Shown here piece by piece: positions 44,618 through 54,002 of a DNA stretch of 64,000 nt. The notes under the pieces were generated by a model that was not told the DNA's origin, searched no databases, and was given only the letters and a program-made list of their open reading frames with translations. A program made the position numbers and the translations under genes. The stretch spans positions 5,777,501-5,841,500 of the forward strand of contig NC_019684.1 of NCBI RefSeq assembly GCF_000316645.1, read 5' to 3'. Source of the DNA: Nostoc sp. PCC 7524 (lineage in GTDB: Bacteria > Cyanobacteriota > Cyanobacteriia > Cyanobacteriales > Nostocaceae). Numbering within the stretch: the stretch's first letter is position 1; each line of letters starts with the position of its first letter.

Positions 44618-45520
44618 CTAATTGCTGATGGTTAATACTAAGCCTTCACTGCTAAGTAGTGCATTAGGGAAAATAGATTTTACTTCCTTCTGTACCTTGT
44701 CGAGAAAATCATCATAGTCATCTGGGTGATGATGAGAAATAATTAACTGTTTTGCATTCGCCGTCTGAGCCATTTCTACGGCTATTTGCCAAAGAGAATC
44801 AGCACAATCATGATCATGTGATGTGGGTGGGGTGTAAGTGGCGTTAGCAATGAGTAAATCTACACCTTGAATAATTTGTAGAATATCCTCTCGCTCTATT
44901 TGATCTGCACGGTTACTTAAATCTGTAATATACGCAACATTGTAGTTTTGCCAGCTGACTCGATAGCCAATTGAGCGTTGAGTTTGATTAATCAGTGCTG
45001 TTGTAATTGTGACTTCATCTAACTTGACTTCGCTGCTAGGAGTTAGATGGTAAAATTGCAATTCAGACTGCATGACCTGTAGGGGATAGGGAAAATGTGG
45101 TTGGAGCATTTGGTCACACAGACATTGTTTGATGGATGCTCCATTGGAAGCAGCCGCACCATAAATATGAAACGAATTTTCTGCAATAAATGCAGGTGCA
45201 AAAAAGGGAAAACCCTGAATCCGATTCGACTGGGAATTGGTAAAAAATAAATGGGCTTCTAGTGGCTGTTGCAAGTGCTGCCAAGTTTTACCCAGGAGGC
45301 GTAAACCAGTACCGCCATCAAAAATCAAGTTTTTACCAGCTACGTGTATTTCTACACAAGCGGTATTACCACCATAACGACTGGTATGGCTACCTGGGGT
45401 GGGAATCAAACCCCTGACACCCCAAAATCTCACGGCAAAATCACCCGCTAAATTACTGGGTGATTTTGCTGACTTTTCAGTAAGGTAGATCTGGGAACCT
45501 GACAGATCAAGATTGGACAT
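44618..45520 (-). CDS. Metallo-beta-lactamase-fold protein lacking the HxHxDH metal motif
   Basis: 300 residues. The fold is shown by RFWGVRGLIPTPG, SRYGGNTACVEI and LIFDGGTGLRLLG, typical of the cyclic-nucleotide phosphodiesterase/RNase Z-like MBL group. Where relatives have THTHWDHIQGFPFF, this protein reads TNSQSNRIQGFPFF: Asn95, Gln97, Asn99 and Arg100 replace all four metal-binding residues. Later segments (YITDLSN; ISHHHPDDYDDF) are partly kept. It is probably non-hydrolytic, perhaps a binding or regulatory protein. It is downstream of panD with an 11-bp gap, so the two are likely one transcript. Confidence 0.85.
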   Translation of the reverse strand: MSNLDLSGSQIYLTEKSAKSPSNLAGDFAVRFWGVRGLIPTPGSHTSRYGGNTACVEIHVAGKNLIFDGGTGLRLLGKTWQHLQQPLEAHLFFTNSQSNRIQGFPFFAPAFIAENSFHIYGAAASNGASIKQCLCDQMLQPHFPYPLQVMQSELQFYHLTPSSEVKLDEVTITTALINQTQRSIGYRVSWQNYNVAYITDLSNRADQIEREDILQIIQGVDLLIANATYTPPTSHDHDCADSLWQIAVEMAQTANAKQLIISHHHPDDYDDFLDKVQKEVKSIFPNALLSSEGLVLTISN

Positions 45521-45531
45521 TTTCTTTCACT

Positions 45532-45915
45532 TTAGATCTTAGCGAGCAGGTCATCGTAGTATCGCACTTCTAAAAGTCGGTTGTGTTCGTCCACAATGAC
45601 TACCGTAGGAGTGTAACTTTTGATCTCCTCCGGAGTTAACTGCCCGTAAGTCATTATAATCACGCGATCGCCGATCATGCCTAGACGGGCGGCAGCCCCA
45701 TTTAATTCAATAATTCCGGAATTGGCTGGTGCTGGTATTGCATAAGTAATGAACCGCTCACCATTAGCATTATTCACTACTTGCACTTGCTCATATGGTA
45801 AGATGCCAGCTTTTTCTAACAAGACTTTATCGATGCTGATACTACCCACATAGTTGATGTTTGCTCCTGTGAGAGTGCAATTGTGAATTTTTGCTAAAAG
45901 GAGGGTACGCTGCAT
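45532..45915 (-). CDS. panD: Aspartate 1-decarboxylase (PanD)
   Basis: Makes beta-alanine from aspartate for pantothenate and CoA. The proenzyme self-cleaves between Gly24 and Ser25 ([10 protein letters not shown]), leaving a pyruvoyl group on Ser25; the site is at the canonical position. The catalytic region [17 protein letters not shown] is present. The length of 127 is normal. ATG 45915. The MBL-like gene follows 11 bp downstream. It competes with cyanophycin synthesis for aspartate. Confidence 0.96.
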   Translation of the reverse strand: MQRTLLLAKIHNCTLTGANINYVGSISIDKVLLEKAGILPYEQVQVVNNANGERFITYAIPAPANSGIIELNGAAARLGMIGDRVIIMTYGQLTPEEIKSYTPTVVIVDEHNRLLEVRYYDDLLAKI

Positions 45916-46151
45916 TTCGGTTTCAGGTTATGTGGCAACAAGTACAAGTCTTGAGTGTTGAGTGCTGAGTCATGAGTGCTGAATCATGAGTTTTAAGTCC
46001 TAAGTAATCAATAAGCACAGGCTTGCGCCTCGATACGCTAAGGGTACTTGGTACAGGCTCAACGCCTCGCTTCTGCTAACAGCACTCGGTACTCAGCACT
46101 AATTAGGACTTTTCACTTTTTACTTTAGTCTTACCCATTAGCGATCGCCCA
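45916..46151. repeat. Intergenic region with GAGTGCTGA-type repeats
   Basis: TGAGTGCTGAGTCATGAGTG and similar heptamer-like repeats at about 45952-45990. A degenerate copy of the CGCTTCTGCTAAC dispersed repeat lies near 46030-46085. There is no gene. Confidence 0.55.
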
Positions 46152-46664
46152 CTATCCCTTATAAGCTTTTATTGACTTTTCAACTAGGGGTGCTACCTTG
46201 TCAACATTCTGCCAACCGAGAATTTCAGTTACTTTTTTCTCCAGATTCTTATAACTGCGGAAAAATTCAGCAATTTCATCTAAACGGTGTGGTGCTATAT
46301 CTTGCAAGGATTTTACGTGAGTGTAGCGGGGATCTTTGTCTGGTACACACAGAATTTTTTCATCGCGATCGCCACCATCAACCATTTCCAAAAAACCAAT
46401 TGGTCTAGCAGGAATGATACAACCAGGGAAAGTTGGCTCATCCATAATTACCATACCATCTAGGGGATCGCCATCATCCGCCAAAGTATTAGGGATAAAA
46501 CCATAATCGTAGGGGTATTTTACCGAAGAATATAGTACCCGGTCTAGAGCAAATGCTTCTAGCTCTTTGTCAAATTCGTATTTGTTTTTACTGCCACCTG
46601 CAATTTCGATCAAGACATTGATCACACCGGGTTTTGGCTGGGCTGGAATACGGGATAAGTCCAC
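46152..46664 (-). CDS. ppa: Inorganic pyrophosphatase (family I)
   Basis: Hydrolyses pyrophosphate released by biosynthesis, in the cytosol, with Mg2+. The family I signature DDGDPLD is present, with [11 protein letters not shown] before it and [12 protein letters not shown] after it. The 170-residue length matches bacterial hexameric enzymes. ATG 46664. It stands alone on the minus strand, about 240 bp upstream of panD. Confidence 0.97.
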   Translation of the reverse strand: MDLSRIPAQPKPGVINVLIEIAGGSKNKYEFDKELEAFALDRVLYSSVKYPYDYGFIPNTLADDGDPLDGMVIMDEPTFPGCIIPARPIGFLEMVDGGDRDEKILCVPDKDPRYTHVKSLQDIAPHRLDEIAEFFRSYKNLEKKVTEILGWQNVDKVAPLVEKSIKAYKG

Positions 46665-47092
46665 AAAAAATTCCTCTCTATAGTTTCACTCAAAATTTAT
46701 TGGGGACATACTCCCCGTGTAAAATTTTATGGCCAAGATGGACTTCTTCCAAAGTATTTCATCTGAACTCTATACCAGTGCTACTAATTACACATGAATA
46801 TAGAAAAATCAAGTGTAATGCAACGCTTGTGTATTCTTTATCCCTGACGTTGCTGATAAAAAAGCGTTGCGATATTGATCGCGACGCTTACCATTAGCAG
46901 TTTTTCACTACTTCCCTCTCCCTGAGAAGGCATTTCCCCTTAATTAACAAAAATCACTAAATCTTTGTGTAGAACGCAGATTTAGCTCATCGCTGTTGAT
47001 TTACATCTAAAAATGCTGGCTCAATATTTGCTTTCTCCATTTTTTGGAACTTTATGCTGCTGAAATCTCACATTCATGTGTGTGTTTGTTGT
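46665..47092. other. Intergenic region upstream of ppa (430 bp)
   Basis: It contains the ppa promoter. Around 46845-46890 are short segments related to the GCGTTGCTGAT end of the MITE-like element at 20021, plus a small GCGTTGCGA/CGCGACGCT palindrome. No gene is seen. Confidence 0.45.
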
Positions 47093-47278
47093 CTATCGCT
47101 CACCTCTCGGAAGTTCGTATGTCATGGGTTGCTGACTGTTTGGAACGTCGGTTGAATAGTGGGCAATGACAAACACAGGTAGCGTTAGAGTAACTACAGC
47201 TATCAATGTTCCCAGAATGTCTGCCAAACGATGGGAATACGTGTCGGGAGGGTTGGCAGACTGGCTATCTGAATTCAT
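47093..47278 (-). CDS. Small single-span membrane protein (61 aa)
   Basis: 61 residues: a polar N-terminus (SDSQSANPPDTYSHRLADI), one transmembrane helix (LGTLIAVVTLTLPVFVIAHY) and a short polar C-terminus (MTYELPRGER). It looks like the small conserved membrane proteins of cyanobacteria, but I do not recognise the family. It is isolated, with an 870-bp gap upstream. ATG 47278. Confidence 0.6.
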   Translation of the reverse strand: MNSDSQSANPPDTYSHRLADILGTLIAVVTLTLPVFVIAHYSTDVPNSQQPMTYELPRGER

Positions 47279-48149
47279 ACAGAATTGGAGTTAATCACAA
47301 TTGATTGTTAGGTTTACTCTCTTGTGGAGAGTTTCAATACTATTTTAGCTATTTTCTATTGTCAAATGTGTAGCCGTCAAAAACATGAACCAGTTTGGCA
47401 AGTGTCATAATTGTACATTTCCACTAGGTAATTTTGATACAAGCTTGTAAATTAACCTTTTTAGCTGAATTGCGTCACTAATTTGTTAAGGTTTATTGGC
47501 AAAATGGGCTATCTTCTTATGTTAAGAAAAGATTAAAGTAAATACTACTTCAGTGATATTTTTTATCTGTTAGAAGATTAATGAGCTATCTTGATGATGT
47601 TGCCTTGATAATATTTATATCTCCCAAATACTCTGTCTGAGGTCTTTTTAGGGATTGATGATATCAGGATAATGAGCAAAATACCGAAATTTTGCTGAAA
47701 TAGATAAGTTTTTTTAGCGGTCGAATAAGAACCCTTATAAATACATTCCAATCTCAGAAAAAATGAATTAGCGCGATTTTTATAAGCAGAAAATTACCCG
47801 CATAAATACAGATATAATCCCCATATTTACTAATAATGAGTCAGTAATCACACCACAAAATTATTTAAAAATCACAATAGAAAATTTTAGGTAGTATTAC
47901 TGCAATTTTGTCAATCTATACATAGGTATAGTAAAAATACTTCTGGCGGTTGACGAGGTATGGGGCGATGTAGCGTGTGTGGAAGCAGAGGAGCAGAGGA
48001 AGTAGATAAAATATACCTATTGAGGAGAAAACCGCCACTATAGGGCGGTTTGTTTAAGCAATCGGAGGGTAATTTCTAGACTACTCTTCTCACTGGAGGG
48101 TTGTTGTAGCAGAGCTTGCACTTGCTTTTGGTGGGATGTTCACGACAAA
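47279..48149. other. Long AT-rich intergenic region (870 bp)
   Basis: No protein gene or RNA gene recognised. It holds the upstream region of the small membrane protein, AT-rich sequence, a purine-rich tract near 47985-48005 and the hairpin at 48029-48051. Confidence 0.5.
48029..48051 (-). terminator. Hairpin downstream of the DUF362 gene
   Basis: AAACCGCC (48029-48036) and GGCGGTTT (48044-48051) with a 7-base loop. On the minus strand it follows the DUF362 stop by about 100 bases and leads into TTCTCC, so the T-run is weak. Confidence 0.5.
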
Positions 48150-49121
48150 CTACTGTCTACCATAGGCGCTGATGGGTTCTTTAATAAAACGAATATATAA
48201 ATGTTTAAACGTAGACTTGATGACTCTGGGCATAGCAAAGTCAATCGGCATTAACTTGTCTGGAAGTTGCCAATCTGTAATTTTTAATAAATCAGGATGT
48301 AAGTTGGGAAACTCAATTGCAGCCAGTTCTGGACAAACTCCCAACCTTTGTGAAGCGGCAACAGTGGGGACTTGATGCGGTGCTACGTTGAGAATTTCTA
48401 CCATTGCTCTATCTAGGGCGAAAACATCTGATGCTGCGGCTAATATGCCCAAAGGACGAGGTTCACCCCCACTGGGGCCATTGCCTTCATGACCGATGAT
48501 GCCATCTAAAATGGTTAAGTCTGGATTAATTGCCCTAGCCGTTTCGACTAACATTTCACCAAAACGGTTGGCATCTTTGCCGGCTTCCATATGCCACCAT
48601 GCTTTCATTTTGCCGGGAACGCAACCAAAGAGGTTTTTAACTCCCAACGTTAAGGTTAACTGAGCATGGGACTTGACTTTAGGTAGGTTAATCACTACAT
48701 CTGCATCTATAGCTTCTTTACTGATTAGTAGGTGATTAAAATTTTCGCTCACGGTTTGGTAACGCTGCCCGTGAAACTCAATGATAGGAAGATTTAATTC
48801 TTGGATGATGGGCTGATAACCATTAGCTATAGCTACACCTTTAGCACTACCAAAAGCCGGACTATCTCCCAAAAATGGTTTGCCACCTGCGGTAATTACC
48901 ATTTTAGCAACGGCATAAACTAATTCAGCACGGGTAGTACACTCTTTGGTGGGACGCGCACCGGTGAGTAAATTGGGTTTGAGTAAGACACGTTGCCCTG
49001 GTTTGACAAAGGCTGCCATTCCCCCAAAAGGTTCTAGCAGGGTAACTAAAGATTCCCGTAAAGTATCTTGTTCGTAAGAATTAGCCCGAATGAGGCTGAC
49101 AGAGGGTTTTTGATTTTGCAT
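48150..49121 (-). CDS. DUF362 domain-containing protein
   Basis: 323 residues from ATG 49121 (MQNQKPSVSLIRANSYEQDT). An in-frame ATG at 49244 would add 41 residues encoded by dispersed repeat, so it is rejected. Family blocks: VLLKPNLL, GDSPAFGSAKGVA, VINLPKVKSHAQLTLTLGVK, NLFGCVPG and DGIIGHEGNGPSGGEPRPLG. DUF362 proteins often carry ferredoxin domains, but this one has no CxxCxxC cluster. Its biochemical role is unknown. It is downstream of aspA on the same strand. Confidence 0.88.
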   Translation of the reverse strand: MQNQKPSVSLIRANSYEQDTLRESLVTLLEPFGGMAAFVKPGQRVLLKPNLLTGARPTKECTTRAELVYAVAKMVITAGGKPFLGDSPAFGSAKGVAIANGYQPIIQELNLPIIEFHGQRYQTVSENFNHLLISKEAIDADVVINLPKVKSHAQLTLTLGVKNLFGCVPGKMKAWWHMEAGKDANRFGEMLVETARAINPDLTILDGIIGHEGNGPSGGEPRPLGILAAASDVFALDRAMVEILNVAPHQVPTVAASQRLGVCPELAAIEFPNLHPDLLKITDWQLPDKLMPIDFAMPRVIKSTFKHLYIRFIKEPISAYGRQ

Positions 49122-49157
49122 GGGTGTTGATGGTGAGTGGAGATGATGAGGGGGATG

Positions 49158-49199
49158 TAGCTTGCTTCTGTTACGAAGGCGTAAGCCTACCCGTAGGGT
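49158..49199 (-). repeat. Dispersed repeat, copy 2
   Basis: The reverse complement reads ACCCTACGGGTAGGCTTACG, then CCTTCGTAACAGAAGCAAGC. It is nearly identical to the copy at 925-967 (taking + as that orientation). It lies just upstream of the DUF362 start. Confidence 0.65.
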
Positions 49200-49268
49200 G
49201 GAGGACAAGGGAGATGAGGCAGGAGGAAAATAACTTATACCCAATACCCACTCCCCAGTCCCCAGTCC

Positions 49269-50681
49269 CTAATTCCCAGTCCCTACAATATTGCTCATCT
49301 GTTCTAGATTTAACACAGTAGCTAGTTCTGCTTCACTCATTAGCCCTTTTTCTAAAACAATCTGCCTTAGAGATTTCCCGGTTTCTAAGGATTCTTTGGC
49401 GACGGCGGCGGCGTTTAAATAACCAATATGGGTGTTAAGTGCAGTGACTAAAGCTAAACTGCCTTCAGCGTAGGCTAAACAACGTTCCTGATTTGCGGTA
49501 ATTCCCTCTATGCAGCGTTCTGTGAGGGCGGCGATGGTATTACCAAGAATTTCGATACTGTGAATCAGGTTATAGGCAATTAACGGCATCATGACGTTTA
49601 ATTCTAATTGTCCGGCTTGGGCGGCAAGAGCGATCGCATTGTCGTAACCCATTACCTGAAAACACACCATTGATGTCATCTCTGCCATGACGGGGTTATA
49701 TTTACCTGGCATAATCGAGGAACCGGGTTGCACTGGGGGCAATTGAATTTCCTTCAAACCAGTTTTTGGCCCGGAATCCATCAACCGTAAATCATGGGAA
49801 ATTTTGGCTAAATCCTGAGCTAAGTTACGTAATGCGCCAGAAACATTGACAAATGGGGCCATACTCTGCATTGCTGCCATCAAATGGGGTGCAGGTTGTA
49901 GAGGTGATTCTAGTAATTCTGAGAGAACTTCTACCACACGGGCGCGATATTGAGGATGGGTATTTAATCCCGTACCAGCAGCACTACCTCCCAAACCCAA
50001 CACCATTAAGTCCCCGGAGGCTGTGTAAATGCGGTTTTGGTGTTCTGATAAAATTTGCGCCCAAGCTCGGAAATTTTCACCTAAGCGTACGGGTACAGCA
50101 TCTTGTAAATGGGTTCTGCCAGATTTAACGATATCTTGAAATTCTACAGCTTTGTTTTCTAAGGCAGCGATCGCTTTTTCTAAGGCTGGATGCAATGTCC
50201 TCGCTAATGCTAACAAGCCACCGATTCGGATTGCTGTGGGAATTACGTCGTTGGTAGACTGCCCATAGTTAACATGATCGTTGGGACTAACCAGTTTGTA
50301 ATTCCCCTTCTCTTCACCCAGAATTTCTAAAGCCCGATTTGCTAAGACTTCGTTAACGTTCATGTGGTGCGAAGTCCCCGCACCAGCTTGGTAGACATCA
50401 ACAACAAACTGATCGCGTAACTTCCCAGTTAATATTTCATCAGTGGCTTGTACAATGGCTTGGCTAATATCTTGGGGAATGCAGCCTAGTTCACCATTCA
50501 CAATAGCTGTAGCTTTTTTAATCAAAACACAGGCATCTACGTAAGTAGACAAAGGCTTAATTCCACTAATTGGGAAGTTTTCGATTGCTCTGAGTGTTTG
50601 GATACCGTAATAAACATCACTAGCAATTTGGCGATCGCCCATTGAATCGCGTTCAATCCGAAAATCTCTATTTTCAGTCAC
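49269..50681 (-). CDS. aspA: Aspartate ammonia-lyase
   Basis: Reversibly deaminates aspartate to fumarate. Aspartase/fumarase superfamily: signature GSSIMPGKYNPVMAEM (fumarases have PGKVNPTQ), and the N-terminal MGDRQIASDVYYGIQTLRAI is aspartase-like. SGRTHLQDAVP and the substrate segment QSTNDVIPTA are present. GTG 50681 (VTENRDFRIERDSMGD) has GGAG about 9 bases upstream; an ATG at 50732 would add a hydrophobic, unlikely leader. In a cyanophycin-making cell it could use aspartate freed from beta-Asp-Arg. Fumarase C is the alternative but fits less well. Confidence 0.88.
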   Translation of the reverse strand: MTENRDFRIERDSMGDRQIASDVYYGIQTLRAIENFPISGIKPLSTYVDACVLIKKATAIVNGELGCIPQDISQAIVQATDEILTGKLRDQFVVDVYQAGAGTSHHMNVNEVLANRALEILGEEKGNYKLVSPNDHVNYGQSTNDVIPTAIRIGGLLALARTLHPALEKAIAALENKAVEFQDIVKSGRTHLQDAVPVRLGENFRAWAQILSEHQNRIYTASGDLMVLGLGGSAAGTGLNTHPQYRARVVEVLSELLESPLQPAPHLMAAMQSMAPFVNVSGALRNLAQDLAKISHDLRLMDSGPKTGLKEIQLPPVQPGSSIMPGKYNPVMAEMTSMVCFQVMGYDNAIALAAQAGQLELNVMMPLIAYNLIHSIEILGNTIAALTERCIEGITANQERCLAYAEGSLALVTALNTHIGYLNAAAVAKESLETGKSLRQIVLEKGLMSEAELATVLNLEQMSNIVGTGN

Positions 50682-50838
50682 GTTGCTTTGCTCCGAATTC
50701 AAAATTAAAAATGCCAAATTCAAAATTAACAATCTGCATAAAGAATATGACTATTGACTATATTTATGACAGTTGCGTAGCTATGTCAAATAAGCTGATC
50801 TAAGCTAACTTGTTATTAAAGATGAGTAGGAGAATATT

Positions 50839-51402
50839 ATGATTAAAACACCAACTCAACCTATAACTTTAGAAGAATTTCTCAAATTACCAGAAACTAA
50901 ACCAGCAAGTGAATATATCGATGGTGAAATCATTCAAAAACCTATACCTCAAGGTAAACATAGCAGATTACAGTTGCAATTAGCTAATGCAGTTAATCAA
51001 GTAGCAGAACCGAGAAAAATAGCACTAGCCTTGCCAGAATTACGTTGTACTTTTGGTGGACGTTCTACTGTTCCGGATATTGCAGTATTTGCGTGGCAGA
51101 GAATTACTGTAGATGAAAACGGAAATATTGCCAATGTGTTCAATACATATCCAGATTGGACAATTGAAATTCTATCTCCTGAACAAAGTACAACTAAAGT
51201 TACCAGAAATATTTTACATTGTTTAAATCATGGAACTAGCTTAGGTTGGTTAATTGATCCACAAGAAAGTGGTGTTTTGGTGTATCCACTCCATCAACAA
51301 CCAATATATTTAGAAAACGAACAAGATATATTGCCTGTACCAGATTTAGTTAGGGATTTACATTTGACATTAGGGCAATTATTTGATTGGTTGAAATTAT
51401 AA
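50839..51402 (+). CDS. Uma2-family (DUF820) putative PD-(D/E)XK endonuclease
   Basis: 187 residues. N-terminal motif ITLEEFLKLPETKPASEYID with GEIIQKP. The nuclease-like core has PELRCTFGGRSTVPDIAVFA (the PD of PD-DEXK) and PDWTIEILSPEQSTTKV (the E of EXK). The family is greatly expanded in cyanobacteria, is often associated with mobile DNA, and has no settled role. ATG 50839 with AGGAG upstream. It overlaps nothing; pgsA starts 20 bp after its stop on the same strand. Confidence 0.9.
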   Translation: MIKTPTQPITLEEFLKLPETKPASEYIDGEIIQKPIPQGKHSRLQLQLANAVNQVAEPRKIALALPELRCTFGGRSTVPDIAVFAWQRITVDENGNIANVFNTYPDWTIEILSPEQSTTKVTRNILHCLNHGTSLGWLIDPQESGVLVYPLHQQPIYLENEQDILPVPDLVRDLHLTLGQLFDWLKL

Positions 51403-51422
51403 ACAAGTTCTCAACCAAAATT

Positions 51423-51938
51423 ATGACTTTACCCAACTGGATAACTTTTTCTCGCCTTCTGGGTGTGCCATTTCTGCTGTATGGATTGTACAATCCGACA
51501 GCACAAGCTAGGTGGATTTGTTTGGCAATTTTTCTAGTGGCGGCGCTGACGGATTGGTTAGATGGCTATTTAGCAAGAAAACTTAACCAAATTAGCGATT
51601 TGGGTAAGTTTCTTGATCCTTTAGTAGATAAATTTTTAGTATTAGCACCGTTGCTGGTTTTAGTGGAGTTGGGAAAAATCCCGGCTTGGGGAGTGTTTTT
51701 GATTTTAGCGCGAGAATTAGCGATCGCGGGTTGGCGAGTCAACCAAACGACGATTACCGGGGCGAACATTTGGGGTAAACTCAAAACTGTTAGCCAGATT
51801 ATTGCGATCGCCTTGCTCATTGCACCCTTATCAGCAGAGTGGGAAATACCATCTCTCATTGCCTTTTGGCTGGCTGTTGGTTTGACGTTAATCTCTGGAG
51901 GAATTTATCTTTGGCCTCAATCTTCAGAGAGTAATTAA
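51423..51938 (+). CDS. pgsA: CDP-diacylglycerol-glycerol-3-phosphate 3-phosphatidyltransferase
   Basis: Makes phosphatidylglycerol phosphate, the precursor of phosphatidylglycerol, a lipid essential for photosystems. The CDP-alcohol phosphotransferase motif DGYLARKLNQISDLGKF, then LDPLVD, is complete. Four or five membrane helices are seen. 171 residues from ATG 51423 (MTLPNWITFSRLLGVPFLLY), the canonical start; an ATG-equivalent 12 codons earlier would overlap the Uma2 gene. It is convergent with rfbB, 13 bp away. Confidence 0.94.
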   Translation: MTLPNWITFSRLLGVPFLLYGLYNPTAQARWICLAIFLVAALTDWLDGYLARKLNQISDLGKFLDPLVDKFLVLAPLLVLVELGKIPAWGVFLILARELAIAGWRVNQTTITGANIWGKLKTVSQIIAIALLIAPLSAEWEIPSLIAFWLAVGLTLISGGIYLWPQSSESN

Positions 51939-51951
51939 CATTCTCAAATAA

Positions 51952-53016
51952 TTATCTATTTTCATAGTTTTGTTGTAACCAGCTTTGGTAAGCGCCTGAA
52001 CGCACTTGATTTACCCAATGTGAGTTATGCAAATACCATTGCACCGTTTTTCGCAACCCGCTATCAAAGTTTTCTTGAGGTTGCCAACCTAATTCCTGCC
52101 TGATTTTACTACAATCAATTGCATAGCGACGGTCATGACCAGGACGGTCTTTTACAAACGTTATCAAAGAAGAGTAAGAAAAATTAGATCGAGGCACTAA
52201 TTCATCGAGAATTGCACAAATTGTTTTGACAACTGTCAGATTATTTTGTTCATTCAGTCCCCCAATATTATAAATTTCGCCAAGTTTACCTTGTTGTAAA
52301 ACTAAAGAAATAGCTTGGCAGTGGTCGATGACATATAGCCAGTCTCGGATATTTTGCCCATCTCCATATATAGGTAAAGGTTTACTATCTAAAGCATTGA
52401 GAATAGTTAAAGGAATCAGCTTTTCAGGAAACTGAAGAGGCCCGTAATTATTAGAGCAATTTGTGGTTAAAGTTGGTAATCCATAGGTGTGATAATAGGC
52501 TCGCACAAAATGATCAGATGCAGCTTTAGACGCTGCATAGGGACTATTAGGTGCATAGGGAGTATCTTCTCTAAAAGCTGGATCTTGGGGATTCAGTGAG
52601 CCGTATACTTCATCTGTAGATATGTGTAGAAACCGAAACAGTTTTTGTTTTGCAGAGGAAAGCTTTTGCCAATAAAATCTACAGGATTCTAATAACTGAA
52701 AAGTTCCTAATACATTAGTATTAATAAAGTCTTGCGGACTCAAAATTGAACGGTCTACGTGACTTTCAGCCGCAAAATTGATAATAGCATCAGGTTGATA
52801 CTGTTCTAATAAATAACTGACTAACTCAAAATTACCAATATCTCCTTGTACAAAATGATAGTTTTTATCCGTTTGCAGTTCTGCTAAATTTCCTAAATTA
52901 CTGGCATAAGTTAGTTTATCTAAGTTAACTATATTAGCCCATTGAGATTGTCGAGCCAGGAGAATAAAATTAGCACCGATAAATCCGGCTCCTCCTGTTA
53001 CCAATAGCGTTGGCAT
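51952..53016 (-). CDS. rfbB: dTDP-glucose 4,6-dehydratase
   Basis: A short-chain dehydrogenase making dTDP-4-keto-6-deoxyglucose, the gateway to rhamnose and other deoxysugars of surface polysaccharides. The NAD-binding motif is GGAGFIGANFI. Catalytic regions are HISTDEVYGSL and YAASKAASDHFVRAYYHTYG (YxxxK), and the C-terminal block is KDRPGHDRRYAIDCSKI. 354 residues. rfbA, rfbC and rfbD are not adjacent. ATG 53016. Confidence 0.95.
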   Translation of the reverse strand: MPTLLVTGGAGFIGANFILLARQSQWANIVNLDKLTYASNLGNLAELQTDKNYHFVQGDIGNFELVSYLLEQYQPDAIINFAAESHVDRSILSPQDFINTNVLGTFQLLESCRFYWQKLSSAKQKLFRFLHISTDEVYGSLNPQDPAFREDTPYAPNSPYAASKAASDHFVRAYYHTYGLPTLTTNCSNNYGPLQFPEKLIPLTILNALDSKPLPIYGDGQNIRDWLYVIDHCQAISLVLQQGKLGEIYNIGGLNEQNNLTVVKTICAILDELVPRSNFSYSSLITFVKDRPGHDRRYAIDCSKIRQELGWQPQENFDSGLRKTVQWYLHNSHWVNQVRSGAYQSWLQQNYENR

Positions 53017-53109
53017 ATTTTCTGAAAAAATAAATTGAGTGTATTTTGATTTGTACCAGAATTTTGCTGTTGTTTGTTAACTTAAAGTTAGTCGGTTAGG
53101 ACTCCCCAT

Positions 53110-53835
53110 ATGTATCAAACAGATCCTCCTCATCCCGCCAAAGTAGCCCTACCTACAATGTATGATCTTCCCAGTGAATACCCGGAGGAACCCGGTTTGC
53201 CTGATCAATTTCACATTTGGCAACCTCGTCTGCTAGAAGATACGTTTTCTCCCCCCAACTATCCAGCAGAGCAAGTTTTTGTTGCCACTGACTTAAATCT
53301 GTATTATGACACCCATCATCCACTGTGGTATAAACGTCCTGATTGGTTTGCAGTGGTGGGAGTTTCTCGTCTCTATGAACAACGAGAATTACGTTTAAGT
53401 TACGTAATCTGGCAGGAAGGAGTTGCGCCTTTTGTGGTAGTGGAATTACTATCTCCGGGGACAGAAAAAGAAGATTTGGGACAAACTCTCAGGGAAATTA
53501 GCCAACCGCCAACTAAATGGGAAGTATATGAACGGATTTTACGTGTTCCTTACTATATAATTTTTGACCGCTATACTGATCAACTACAAGCTTTTCAATT
53601 AGTGGCAGACCGTTATAGCAAAATTGAATTGACTACACCTCAAATTTGGATGCCAAGTTTAGAGTTAGGATTAGGACTTTGGCAAGGTACTTACCAAGGA
53701 ATCGAACGCTTGTGGCTACGCTGGTACGATGCAAATGGAAATTGGCTTCCCACCCCCACAGAACAGGAAAGCCAACGAGCTGAAAGATTAGCCGCAAAGT
53801 TAAAAGAGTTAGGAATTGATCCGAATCAGGTGTAG
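53110..53835 (+). CDS. Uma2-family (DUF820) protein
   Basis: 241 residues. Core: KRPDWFAVVGVSRLYEQREL, WQEGVAPFVVVELLSPGTEK (the ELLSPGTEKxD block of the family) and VPYYIIFDRYTDQLQAFQLV. The C-terminal extension ESQRAERLAAKLKELGIDPN is a common Uma2 tail; the remnant at 982-1089 is its homologue. A nuclease role is predicted by fold only. It is divergent from rfbB. A long GGGGACT tandem repeat starts directly after the stop codon. Confidence 0.9.
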   Translation: MYQTDPPHPAKVALPTMYDLPSEYPEEPGLPDQFHIWQPRLLEDTFSPPNYPAEQVFVATDLNLYYDTHHPLWYKRPDWFAVVGVSRLYEQRELRLSYVIWQEGVAPFVVVELLSPGTEKEDLGQTLREISQPPTKWEVYERILRVPYYIIFDRYTDQLQAFQLVADRYSKIELTTPQIWMPSLELGLGLWQGTYQGIERLWLRWYDANGNWLPTPTEQESQRAERLAAKLKELGIDPNQV

Positions 53836-53837
53836 GG

Positions 53838-53912
53838 CTGGGGATTGGGGACTGGGGACTGGGGACTGGGGATTGGGGACTGGGGACTGGGGACTGGGGA
53901 CTGGGGACTGGG
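53838..53912. repeat. Short tandem heptanucleotide repeat (GGGGACT/GGGGATT)
   Basis: Ten or so units of GGGGACT with two GGGGATT variants. This is the complement of the CCCCAGT/CCCCAAT STRR family and the longest run in the window. It lies between convergent genes. Confidence 0.92.
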
Positions 53913-54002
53913 TAAAAATTCTCCCTTGTCTCCCTGCTCCTCTGCTCCCCTGCTCCTGTATTCAAGAGTTCTTCCTAACCCCTAGCCTCTAGCCCCTAGC
54001 CT

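Noticed and set aside
53633..53965. 110-codon minus-strand frame with PSPQSPV repeats
   Set aside because: It is the translation of the heptamer tandem repeat and the antisense of a Uma2 gene.
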